This document shows, in pieces, positions 50,266 through 57,875 of a DNA stretch of 64,000 bases. The stretch's first letter is position 1; every line of letters begins with the position of its first letter. This DNA is from Streptomyces physcomitrii (GTDB taxonomy: Bacteria; Actinomycetota; Actinomycetes; Streptomycetales; Streptomycetaceae). The DNA is taken from positions 1 through 64,000 of the forward strand of contig NZ_JAAWWP010000011.1 in NCBI RefSeq assembly GCF_012273655.1, given 5' to 3'. A program made the translations under genes and the position numbers. The notes under the pieces are model-generated. The model was not told the DNA's origin, did no database searches, and saw nothing but the letters and a program-made list of their open reading frames with translations.

Positions 50266-52464
50266 TCAGCGCGGGGTGTCCGCCCCGGCCGGTGGGTCCG
50301 GCTCCTCCCGCGGATCCGCGAGGGCGGGCGGGAGTTCGGCGCGGTGCAGCACGGCGAGCCCGGACACGGCACGGGTGAGCGCCACATACAGGCGGCGCAG
50401 CCCGGTCCGCTCGTCGGGCTCGCCCGCGACCACCGCGGCGGGTTCGTCCAGGACCACGTAGTCGTACTCAAGTCCCTTGGCCAGCGAGGCCGGTACGAGG
50501 GTGAGCCGCGCCTCGGCGGTGGTCTCCTCGCCCGGGGACAGGTACCCGATGCCGGCCGCCGTGAGGGCCGCGGCGAGCTGGGGCACCCGGCTGTCGGCGG
50601 CGATGAGCCCGGTGGAGCCCTCGTGCCCGAGCGCCTCGGCACAGGCGCCGAGCACCGCCGCGTCCAGGGCGCCGGAGTCCTCCCCGCCGTCCGGCACCCT
50701 GCGCACCGAGAGCGAACCGGGCGACCGGCGCACCGAGTCGACCTCCGCGAGCCCCGGCGCGATCGACGGCAGCAGCCGCGAGGCATAGGTGATGACCTCG
50801 CGCGGCACCCGGAAGCCCGCGGTCAACTCCTCGACGTGGGCGTCCTGATGGCCGAGGTGGCCCAGCGCGTCCCGCCAACTCCGGGTCGCCCAGGGGGTGG
50901 TGCCCTGCGCGAGGTCCCCGAGGACGGTGGCGGAACCGGTGGAGCAGCGGCGCCCGACCGCCCGGTACTGCATCGGGGAGAGGTCCTGCGCCTCGTCGAG
51001 CACCACGTGCCCGAGCGAGTGGGTGCGCTCCACCAGGTCGGCGGCCTCGTCCACGAGCACCGCGTCGGCGGCGGACCACTTCGCCGACCGCACGCTCCGG
51101 TACGGCTTGGCCCAGCGCACCGCGGCCTGCTCCTCGGCGGAGAGCAGCCCCTGCGCGTGCGCGGCCAGGAACTCCGCCTCGCCGAGCAGCCGCAGCACCA
51201 GCTTCGCCGGGTCGACGGGCGGCCAGATCTGCTTGACCGCCGCCTTCACCGCGGGGTTGCGGGCCACCGCGTCCTGCACCCGGTCGTCCGGGGCCTCGCC
51301 GCCCTGCTCCATCCGCACCAGGACCGCGTGCGCGAGCCGCTGCGGCAGGGCGGCGCGGGCGGCCCCGTACCGCATGTCGCGGGCCAGCAACTCGCCCACG
51401 ATCTCCTCGACTTCGTACGCCGGGATGCGCCAGCGGCGCGAGCCGCGGACCACGACCAGCGGTTCGGTGGGCGGGGTGACGTGCGCGCGCAGGGCCCGCC
51501 GCAGCACCTCGGCCATCCGGGCGTCGCCCTTGAGGAGCGCGGCGGGCGCCTCGTCGGTGCCGCGCACCTCGACCCGGGCCACCAGCTCGTCCACGGTGGC
51601 CTGCTTGACCTCCAACTCGCCCAGAGCGGGCAGGACTTGCTCGATGTAGTGCAGGAAGGAGCGGTTCGGCCCGATGACCAGGGTGCCGGTGCGGGCGAGC
51701 CGCTCGCGGTGCGCGTAGAGGAGGTAGGCGACGCGGTGCAGGCCGACCGCGGTCTTGCCGGTGCCGGGGCCGCCCTGGACGCAGACCGTGCCGCCGAGGC
51801 CGCTGCGGACGATCTCGTCCTGCTCCGGCTGGATGGTGGCGACGATGTCCCGCATCGGGCCCACGCGCGGCCGTTCGATCTCCTGCTGGAGCAGCCTGCT
51901 GGCCCGCTCCTCCTCGGCCGGGTCGAGCAGGTGCTCGTCCTCGTAGGCGGTCAACTCCCCGCCCGTGTAACCGAATCGCCGGCGCAGGGCCACGCCCATC
52001 GGGTCCTTCTTCGAGGCCCGGTAGAAGGGCTGGGAGACCGGCGCCCGCCAGTCGATCACCATCGGGTCGCCCACCGCGTCGTGCACATGGCGCCGCCCGA
52101 TGTACAGGCTCGGCTCGGCCTCGCCCACCGGGTCCGGGGGCTGTGCGGCGCGGGGCCGGGACGGGTCGGCGCCGGGTGCCTGCCGGTGGTCGAGACGGCC
52201 GAAGAAGAGCGGGGTGTGCGCCAGGTCGGCGAGCGCCTTGACGCGCTCCGCCATCTGGCGCCGGAGCACCTCGGCGTTGACCCAGTTCGCGGTGACATCG
52301 CTGAGGTCGAGCCCCTCGACGTCCTCCCGCATGGCGCGCAGCGCGGCCCGGGAGGAGGCGAGATGCGCGCGTTCCCGGCCGAGGGGGTCCGCGGGCGGTG
52401 GCGGGTCCTCGCCGTCGGCCGGTCGCGGGATGTCGTCGTGCGGGTGCGTGGTGTTGCCGGGCAC
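50266..52464 (-). CDS. HelD/HelR-type UvrD-like helicase
   Basis: 732 aa from GTG 52464, with GGAGG 8 nt upstream. SF1 helicase-like: Walker A GGPGTGKTAVGLH (about 231-243), the DEAQDLSPMQ motif, GDLAQGTTPWATRSWRDAL, and the C-terminal AKGLEYDYVVLDEP and LYVALTRA motifs. The N-terminal 150 residues include a long helical coiled-coil-like part, as in HelD proteins that displace RNA polymerase. In Streptomyces, HelR proteins of this kind confer rifamycin tolerance by removing the drug from RNA polymerase. It has a near-consensus promoter about 190 nt upstream (52660-52688). Confidence 0.8.
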   Translation of the reverse strand: MPGNTTHPHDDIPRPADGEDPPPPADPLGRERAHLASSRAALRAMREDVEGLDLSDVTANWVNAEVLRRQMAERVKALADLAHTPLFFGRLDHRQAPGADPSRPRAAQPPDPVGEAEPSLYIGRRHVHDAVGDPMVIDWRAPVSQPFYRASKKDPMGVALRRRFGYTGGELTAYEDEHLLDPAEEERASRLLQQEIERPRVGPMRDIVATIQPEQDEIVRSGLGGTVCVQGGPGTGKTAVGLHRVAYLLYAHRERLARTGTLVIGPNRSFLHYIEQVLPALGELEVKQATVDELVARVEVRGTDEAPAALLKGDARMAEVLRRALRAHVTPPTEPLVVVRGSRRWRIPAYEVEEIVGELLARDMRYGAARAALPQRLAHAVLVRMEQGGEAPDDRVQDAVARNPAVKAAVKQIWPPVDPAKLVLRLLGEAEFLAAHAQGLLSAEEQAAVRWAKPYRSVRSAKWSAADAVLVDEAADLVERTHSLGHVVLDEAQDLSPMQYRAVGRRCSTGSATVLGDLAQGTTPWATRSWRDALGHLGHQDAHVEELTAGFRVPREVITYASRLLPSIAPGLAEVDSVRRSPGSLSVRRVPDGGEDSGALDAAVLGACAEALGHEGSTGLIAADSRVPQLAAALTAAGIGYLSPGEETTAEARLTLVPASLAKGLEYDYVVLDEPAAVVAGEPDERTGLRRLYVALTRAVSGLAVLHRAELPPALADPREEPDPPAGADTPR

Positions 52465-52659
52465 GGCAGGGGCCTCCGGGTTCGCGCGGCACGGCGGACC
52501 GCGGCCCGGGGGCGCCGGGCGCGGTCCGCTCGTGGATACGTGGGGTGGACGCGTACGGTCCCCGGGCCGGCGGGCCGCTCGGGCGGCCGGCCGCCAGGGG
52601 ACTGTCGACCGGTTTCCGTCCGGTCGGCGGCGCTCCGCGGGGGAGGCGGGAAGTCGGTG

Positions 52660-52688
52660 ATTGTAGGACGTCGGGGGCGCGGTGCCAA
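52660..52688 (-). promoter_or_regulatory. Near-consensus promoter of the HelD/HelR-type gene
   Basis: On the minus strand TTGGCA (52683-52688) and TACAAT (52660-52665) are 17 nt apart. Expected transcription start near 52653 leaves a leader of about 190 nt before the GTG at 52464, rich in GC. Confidence 0.7.
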
Positions 52689-52700
52689 TGGGTTTTCCGG

Positions 52701-52751
52701 CGCGACCTGGCCGGGGGCCGGAGTGCCGCCGGTCCCCCCGGCCAGGTCGCG
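52701..52751. terminator. Strong inverted repeat between divergent genes
   Basis: CGCGACCTGGCCGGGGG (52701-52717) with 52735-52751, perfect 17-bp arms, 17-nt loop. It lies just upstream of the helicase promoter and before the VOC gene, where a simple terminator is not expected; insulator or operator role possible. Confidence 0.6.
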
Positions 52752-52826
52752 CGCGAGTGCCGCTGTCAGTGGCCGCCGTTAGCCTGCGGAGAAGTCGAGT
52801 GATCCGCGCCACTTCCGGAGGTCCGC

Positions 52827-53243
52827 ATGGCCACGCTGCTCAACCCGTATCTCAGCTTCGGCGGCGACGCCCGCCAGGCGCTGGAGTTCTACCAGGACGT
52901 CTTCGGCGGCTCGCTCTCGCTGAACACCTTCGGCGAGAGCGGCCACGCCGACGCACCGGTGGCCGAGCAGATCATGCACGGCATGCTGCAGACCCCGGGC
53001 GGCCTGACCCTGATGGGCGCCGACACCCCGCCCGGCACCACGCACACCCCGGGCAGCAGCTTCTCCGTCTGCCTGAGCGGCGAGGACGCCGCCGAACTGC
53101 GCGGCTACTGGCAGAAGCTCTCCACCGGCGGCACGGTCGCGGTGCCCCTGGAGAAGCAGATGTGGGGCGACGAGTTCGGCATGTGCACCGACGCCTTCGG
53201 GGTCTCCTGGATGGTCAACATCAACGGCTCGCAAGAGGGCTGA
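52827..53243 (+). CDS. VOC-family (PhnB/glyoxalase-like) protein
   Basis: 138 aa; GGAGG 5-6 nt upstream of ATG 52827. PhnB-type VOC fold: PYLSFGGDARQALEFYQDVFGG, IMHGMLQTPGGLTLMGADTPPG, DEFGMCTDAFGVSWMVNI. The metal-binding residues of true glyoxalase I are not all present; function unknown, often a predicted metalloenzyme or binding protein. TAGCCT near 52780-52785 is a possible -10. Confidence 0.8.
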   Translation: MATLLNPYLSFGGDARQALEFYQDVFGGSLSLNTFGESGHADAPVAEQIMHGMLQTPGGLTLMGADTPPGTTHTPGSSFSVCLSGEDAAELRGYWQKLSTGGTVAVPLEKQMWGDEFGMCTDAFGVSWMVNINGSQEG

Positions 53244-53629
53244 GGAGGGGGATGAGGAGCGGGGCGAGGAGGGGGTGAGGGCCGGGGTACGGCGTGGGGT
53301 GCGGTCGCGGTACGGGGAAGGGCGGCGGTACGAGCACGGCTGCCGTACGTGGCGGGCTGCCCGTAGGGGGTGAGGCTGCCGTACGAGGCGGGGCTGAGGT
53401 GCAGCGGGCGGTCGCCGGGCGGGGGCGAGGCCGGGGACCCCGCGGGTGTGCCGGGGCGGGCCCGGGGCTGCCTGCGCGGCGCCCGCGTACGGGGGGTGTC
53501 CCCGGGGACACCTAGGGGTCGCCCTCACCCCGAAGGCTGAGTCGGGCGGGCCCGGAGGCTGAGCGGGTCGGGGTGCGGTTCCCACCGCGGGCCGATGTCC
53601 GGGCGGGGGCCGGAGCCGACCATGGAGAC
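53244..53629. other. G-rich intergenic region
   Basis: 386 bp with a strong G bias on the plus strand and many short GGGGTACGG and GCCGTACG motifs (about 53290-53400). No clear gene, promoter or terminator seen. Confidence 0.5.
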
Positions 53630-53827
53630 ATGAGCAGCGCAAGCCTCAACCCCACCGTCCTGGCCCCGCGCCCCGTCGCCCCCTCCGGCGCGACCGCCGC
53701 CGCGGGCACCCGCCCGCACCGCCTCGGCGGCGCCCTGCGTGCCGTCCGCGCCTTCACCGGCGCCGCCTTCGGCGTGCTCGTCCTCGGCGAGTACGAGGAG
53801 GAGGCGGCCGGGGTCCGGCGCCGCTGA
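53630..53827 (+). CDS. Small hypothetical protein
   Basis: 65 aa from ATG 53630; the longer frame from ATG 53573 lacks family similarity. Ala/Arg/Pro-rich N-terminus, then an amphipathic hydrophobic segment GALRAVRAFTGAAFGVLVLGEY and an acidic end. Similar small proteins occur in Streptomyces genomes, but no function is known. GACCAT lies 6 nt before the ATG. Confidence 0.4.
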   Translation: MSSASLNPTVLAPRPVAPSGATAAAGTRPHRLGGALRAVRAFTGAAFGVLVLGEYEEEAAGVRRR

Positions 53828-53891
53828 ACCGGCGGCTCAGCGGACCGCCGGATCCGGGCGGCCCGGGCCCAGCTGGGCGCGTGGCCCCGCT

Positions 53892-54078
53892 GACCGCCGG
53901 ATCAAGTCAGCCACCGGTCCCAGCCGACCGCCGGTCCCAGCCGACCGCCGGTCCCAGCCGACCGCCGGTCCCAGCCGACCGCCGGTCCCAGCCGACCGCC
54001 GGTCCCAGCCGACCGCCGGTCCCAGCCGACCGCCGGTCCCAGCCGACCACCGGACCCAGCCGACCGCCGGACCGGGCG
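53892..54078. repeat. 17-bp tandem repeat array
   Basis: Seven perfect copies of ACCGCCGGTCCCAGCCG (53927-54045), flanked by degenerate copies on both sides to about 53892 and 54078. Each unit contains the near-palindrome ACCG-C-CGGT. As 17 is not a multiple of 3 the array is open in many frames, producing spurious ORFs on both strands. No spacers, so not a CRISPR array. It lies between the small gene at 53630 and the XPB-type gene. Confidence 0.9.
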
Positions 54079-54170
54079 ATCGAGGCCCGGCCCGACTCCA
54101 GCCCCGCCTCAGCCCTGCCCGACCCCACCTCTGCCCGACCCCACCTCTGCCTGGCGTCAGCCCCCCGGCC

Positions 54171-55811
54171 TCAGCCCCCCAGCACCTCATCCGCGTCCAT
54201 GATCCGGTACGCGTAGCCCTGCTCGGCCAGGAAGCGCTGGCGGTGGGCCGCGAAGTCCTGGTCGAGGGTGTCGCGGGCGACGACCGAGTAGAACCGGGCC
54301 TCGTGGCCGTCCGCCTTCGGGCGCAGCACCCGGCCCAGGCGCTGGGCCTCCTCCTGGCGGGAACCGAAGGTGCCGGAGACCTGGATGGCGACCGTGGCCT
54401 CGGGCAGGTCGATGGAGAAATTGGCCACCTTGGAGACCACGAGCACCGAGATCTCGCCCTGCCGGAAGGACTCGAAGAGCTTCTCGCGCTGGGCGTTGGT
54501 GGTCTCGCCCTTGATGACGGGGGCGTCCAGATGGGCGCCGAGTTCGTCGAGCTGGTCGATGTACTGGCCGATCACCAGGGTCTGCTCCCCCCGGTGCTTG
54601 CGCACCAGCGCCTCGGTGACCTTGCGCTTGGTCGCGGTGGTCGCGCAGAAGCGGTACTTCTCCTCGGCCTCCGCGGTGGCGTAGGCGAGCCGCTCGCTGT
54701 CGGTGAGGTTGACCCGGACCTCGACGCAGTCCGCGGGCGCGATGTAGCCCTGTGCCTCGATCTCCTTCCAGGGCGCGTCGAAGCGCTTCGGCCCGATCAG
54801 CGAGAACACGTCCGACTCGCGGCCGTCCTCCCGCACCAGGGTCGCGGTCAGCCCGAGCCGCCGCCGCGCCTGGAGGTCCGCGGTGAACTTGAAGACCGGC
54901 GCGGGCAGCAGGTGCACCTCGTCGTAGATCACCAGGCCCCAGTCCCGGGAGTCGAAGAGCTCCAGATGCGGGTAGACGCCCTTCCGCCGGGTGGTGAGCA
55001 CCTGGTACGTGGCGATGGTGACCGGGCGGATCTCCTTGCGCGTACCGGAGTACTCGCCGACCTCCTCCTCGGTCAGCGAGGTCCGCTTCACCAGCTCGTG
55101 CTTCCACTGGCGGGCCGAGACGGTGTTGGTGACCAGGATCAGCGTGGTCGACTTCGACTGGGCCATCGAACCGGCCCCGACCAGCGTCTTCCCCGCGCCG
55201 CAGGGCAGCACCACGACACCGGAGCCGCCGTGCCAGAAGTTCTCCACGGCCTGCTTCTGGTACGGCCGCAGCGCCCAGCCGTCCTCGGCCAGCTCGATGG
55301 GGTGCGCCTCGCCGTCCACGTACCCGGCGAGGTCCTCGGCGGGCCAGCCCAGCTTGAGCAGGGTCTGCTTGATCTGCCCGCGCTCGGAGGGGTGCACGGC
55401 CACGGTGTCCGCGTCGATCCGGGTGCCGACCAGCGGGGCGATCCGTTTGGAGCGCAGCACCTCCTCCAGGACCGGACGGTCGGTGGTGGTCAGGACAAGC
55501 CCGTGCGCCGGGTGCTTGGACAGCGTCAGGCGGCCGTAGCGGTCCATGGTCTCGGCGATGTCGACGAGCAGGGCGTGCGGCACCGGGTAGCGCGAGAACT
55601 CCACCAGGGCGTCCACCACCTGCTCGGCGTCGTGCCCCGCGGCCCGGGCGTTCCACAGCCCGAGCGGCGTGATCCGGTACGTGTGGATGTGCTCGGGCGC
55701 CCGCTCCAGCTCCGCGAAGGGCGCGATGACGCGACGGCAGGCGTCGGCCTGCTCGTGGTCCACCTCGAGCAGCAGGGTCTTGTCGCTCTGCACGATCAGC
55801 GGACCGTTCAC
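54171..55811 (-). CDS. XPB/RAD25-type DNA repair helicase
   Basis: 546 aa from GTG 55811, with AGGAAAGG upstream. SF2 helicase: Walker A VLPCGAGKTLVGAG, DEVH in VIYDEVHLLPAP, motif III LGLTATLVREDGRESD, and motif VI QEEAQRLGRVLRPK. The N-terminal damage-recognition-like domain of bacterial XPB is present (HIHTYRITPLGLWNARAAGH). ATP-dependent 3'-5' helicase, probably in nucleotide excision repair. Its 3' end is next to the 17-bp repeat array. Confidence 0.9.
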   Translation of the reverse strand: MNGPLIVQSDKTLLLEVDHEQADACRRVIAPFAELERAPEHIHTYRITPLGLWNARAAGHDAEQVVDALVEFSRYPVPHALLVDIAETMDRYGRLTLSKHPAHGLVLTTTDRPVLEEVLRSKRIAPLVGTRIDADTVAVHPSERGQIKQTLLKLGWPAEDLAGYVDGEAHPIELAEDGWALRPYQKQAVENFWHGGSGVVVLPCGAGKTLVGAGSMAQSKSTTLILVTNTVSARQWKHELVKRTSLTEEEVGEYSGTRKEIRPVTIATYQVLTTRRKGVYPHLELFDSRDWGLVIYDEVHLLPAPVFKFTADLQARRRLGLTATLVREDGRESDVFSLIGPKRFDAPWKEIEAQGYIAPADCVEVRVNLTDSERLAYATAEAEEKYRFCATTATKRKVTEALVRKHRGEQTLVIGQYIDQLDELGAHLDAPVIKGETTNAQREKLFESFRQGEISVLVVSKVANFSIDLPEATVAIQVSGTFGSRQEEAQRLGRVLRPKADGHEARFYSVVARDTLDQDFAAHRQRFLAEQGYAYRIMDADEVLGG

Positions 55812-55962
55812 GTGCGCACCTTTCCTCGTCCCACCGGCCGCCCCGCCCCGCCGCGCGGAACCCGGGTCACTCGGCCAAACGTCCAGTGTGCCGTATGGCG
55901 GGGGAGGGGAGGAGTGGTGCCGAGGCCGTCCCCGGCAGGTGTGGCGGAACGAACAGCCGGGC

Positions 55963-56442
55963 TCAGCCCGGCGCCGGCGCCTCCCACTCCAGCGACTTGA
56001 ACAGGTGCACATCCGCGTGCCCGCCCGGGATTCCCAGGGAGCGGCCGGTCTCCACGTAGCCGTGGCGCTGGTAGAAGCCGGGGGCCTGGAAGGTGAAGGA
56101 GGAGACGAGGACGCGGTCGCAGCCGCGGTCGCGGGCCTCCTGCTCGGCGGTGCGCAGGAGCTTGCCGCCCCAGCCGCCGGAGCGCAGGTCCTCGCGTACC
56201 CAGAGCAGTTCGATGCCGCACAGTCCGCCCCAGATCCAGGCGGAGAGGCCGCCGGCCAGCTCGCCGGAGGCGTCGGTCAGGCGGACGGTGAGGTGCTTGT
56301 CCTCGTCCGGTGTGCCGGTGGCGGCGGCGTTGAAGGCCTCCAGGGCCGCTTCGAGCTGCTTGTCGAGGGCCTTGTCCTTCTCCCCGGTGGTGAGCGTGAG
56401 CGCGGCGGGGGAAGGTGCGCCGGTGGGGTCTTCCGTGGTCAT
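55963..56442 (-). CDS. GNAT-family acetyltransferase
   Basis: 159 aa. GNAT fold with IELLWVREDLRSGGWGGKLLRTAEQEARDRGCDRVLVSSFTFQAPGFYQRHGYVETGR, containing the R/Q-x-x-G-x-G/A acetyl-CoA loop (RSGGWGGK). Substrate unknown. GATACT (56449-56454, minus) lies 6 nt from the ATG, consistent with leaderless expression. Confidence 0.8.
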   Translation of the reverse strand: MTTEDPTGAPSPAALTLTTGEKDKALDKQLEAALEAFNAAATGTPDEDKHLTVRLTDASGELAGGLSAWIWGGLCGIELLWVREDLRSGGWGGKLLRTAEQEARDRGCDRVLVSSFTFQAPGFYQRHGYVETGRSLGIPGGHADVHLFKSLEWEAPAPG

Positions 56443-56488
56443 GCGGGGAGTATCGCAGCGGGGTGCGGGGCGGGGCAGCGGATTTCCT

Positions 56489-56530
56489 TGCGGGTGCGGG
56501 TGCGGGTGCGGGTGCGGGTGCGGGTGCGAG
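56489..56530. repeat. (GCGGGT)n hexanucleotide repeat
   Basis: About seven units of TGCGGG from 56489 to 56530, followed by degenerate GGGTACGG and GGATAC motifs to about 56570. GGG runs every 6 nt could fold into a G-quadruplex. It lies between the GNAT and PaaX-type genes. Confidence 0.85.
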
Positions 56531-56635
56531 TACGGGGACTGGGACGGATATGGGTACGGATACGGGTACGGGCAGGCTCCCCGGCAGTGGCGCCCGGCGA
56601 GGGCTGTCGGCGGCCGGGCGGCCGGGCCTCCTGGC

Positions 56636-57571
56636 TCAGTCCAGCATCGCGGTCACCTGGGCCCGGGCCGGTTCCTCCAGGTCGGCGTGGAGGGCGAAGA
56701 AGAGGTCGGCGGCGCGGAGGCCGACCCAGTCGGCGGGCAGGAGCTCGGCGGGCAGGCCCGGGTCGAGGTAGGGCAGGCGGCGCCAGTCGGTGAGCGCCCG
56801 CACGTAGTCGGCGAAGGCCCGGAAGCCGTCGGCGCCGGCCCCTTGCCCCTCCTCCCGGCGCAGGCGTTCCCGTACCGGGCCGTGGGTGTCGAGGAACTGG
56901 CCGTACAGGGCGTCGAGTTGGCGGAAGTCCCACCAGGTGCGGACCTTCTCGGCGAGGTCGCCGAAGGCGAGGTGGTCGGCGCGCAGCAGTTCGGCGTACG
57001 CGCTGAGGCCGAGGCGGCGCAGGACGGCGGCGGTGGGCTCGTAGAGGTGGGCCGGGGCGATCCAGACGCCCGCGGTCATGGTGCCGAAGCCGAGGCGGGT
57101 GAGCTGGGAGCGGAGCTGGTGGCGCTTGTTGCGCTCGGACTCGGGGACCGAGAAGACGGCGAGCAGCCAGCCGTCGGCGAGGGTGGCGCGCTCGCGGCGG
57201 AAGATGCGGGCGTCGCCCTCGCGCAGGATGGCGCGGCCCGCCGCGGAGAGGGCGTAGCCCGCGGCCCCGTCCTGCTTGCCTGCCTCCAGGACGCCGCGGC
57301 GCTTGAGCCGGTGGATCGCGGAGCGGACCGCCTGCTCGTCCACGCCGAGGGGGGTGAGCAGCGCGATGAGGGAGGCCACCGAGAGCCAGCCGCCGTGGCT
57401 GCGCGAGTACAGGCCGTAGACGGTGACGATCAGGGACCTCGGCGGGGCGGCGGCGAGCCCGGACGCCTCGGTCCCGGATGCCCCGGACACCCCGGCTCCG
57501 GCCCTCGGGGTCACGGGGGCCTGCGCGCCGGGCCCCTCCTCGGCGGCGGCTGCCGCGCGTGCGCTGGTCAT
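56636..57571 (-). CDS. PaaX-family transcriptional regulator
   Basis: 311 aa from ATG 57571. PaaX-type features: an N-terminal winged-helix (SLIVTVYGLYSRSHGGWLSVASLIALLTPLGVDEQAVRSAIHRLKRRGVL), central and C-terminal domains (GLSAYAELLRADHLAFGDLAEKVRTWWDFRQLDALYGQFL). PaaX proteins repress aromatic-CoA pathways and respond to CoA esters. It lies next to a salicylate/gentisate-type cluster, so it is its most likely regulator. TACCGT (57578-57583, minus) lies 6 nt before the ATG. Confidence 0.85.
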   Translation of the reverse strand: MTSARAAAAAEEGPGAQAPVTPRAGAGVSGASGTEASGLAAAPPRSLIVTVYGLYSRSHGGWLSVASLIALLTPLGVDEQAVRSAIHRLKRRGVLEAGKQDGAAGYALSAAGRAILREGDARIFRRERATLADGWLLAVFSVPESERNKRHQLRSQLTRLGFGTMTAGVWIAPAHLYEPTAAVLRRLGLSAYAELLRADHLAFGDLAEKVRTWWDFRQLDALYGQFLDTHGPVRERLRREEGQGAGADGFRAFADYVRALTDWRRLPYLDPGLPAELLPADWVGLRAADLFFALHADLEEPARAQVTAMLD

Positions 57572-57599
57572 CCGCTCACGGTACCCAGCCGCCCGCGGC

Positions 57600-57830
57600 G
57601 CCTCCCCGGCCGTCCCCTCCGGCCGCCTCGACCAGCCCGCAGGCCTCTCCCCGCGACCACGGACCTCTCCCCGCGGCCACGGACCTCTCCCCGCGGCCCC
57701 GGCCCGGCCGTCGCTCACGGACCGGCCTTCGACCCCGGACCGGCCGTCCCTCACGGACCGTCCATCGATGCCGGACCGGCCGTCGCTCACCGACCGCCCG
57801 CCGCCCCCGAACCGCCCTGCGCCCCCACAC
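57600..57830. repeat. Repeats in the paaX-ligase gap
   Basis: A 20-bp unit GGACCTCTCCCCGCGGCCAC is repeated three times (57641-57660, 57661-57680, 57681-57700, with small changes), followed by longer imperfect copies of a unit containing CCGGACCGGCCGTC and GCTCAC (57700-57800). No gene supported in this 304-bp gap. Confidence 0.7.
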
Positions 57831-57875
57831 CCCCCTTCGGTCACGACCCGCCCTCCTGCCCCCCTGACCGCCCCC

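Noticed and set aside
53927..54062. CRISPR array
   Set aside because: The repeats are short and contiguous with no unique spacers, and no cas genes are nearby.
53837..54190. 117-aa frame over the 17-bp repeat array on the minus strand
   Set aside because: The translation is just the repeat read in successive frames (a 17-residue period), with no start signals or similarity.
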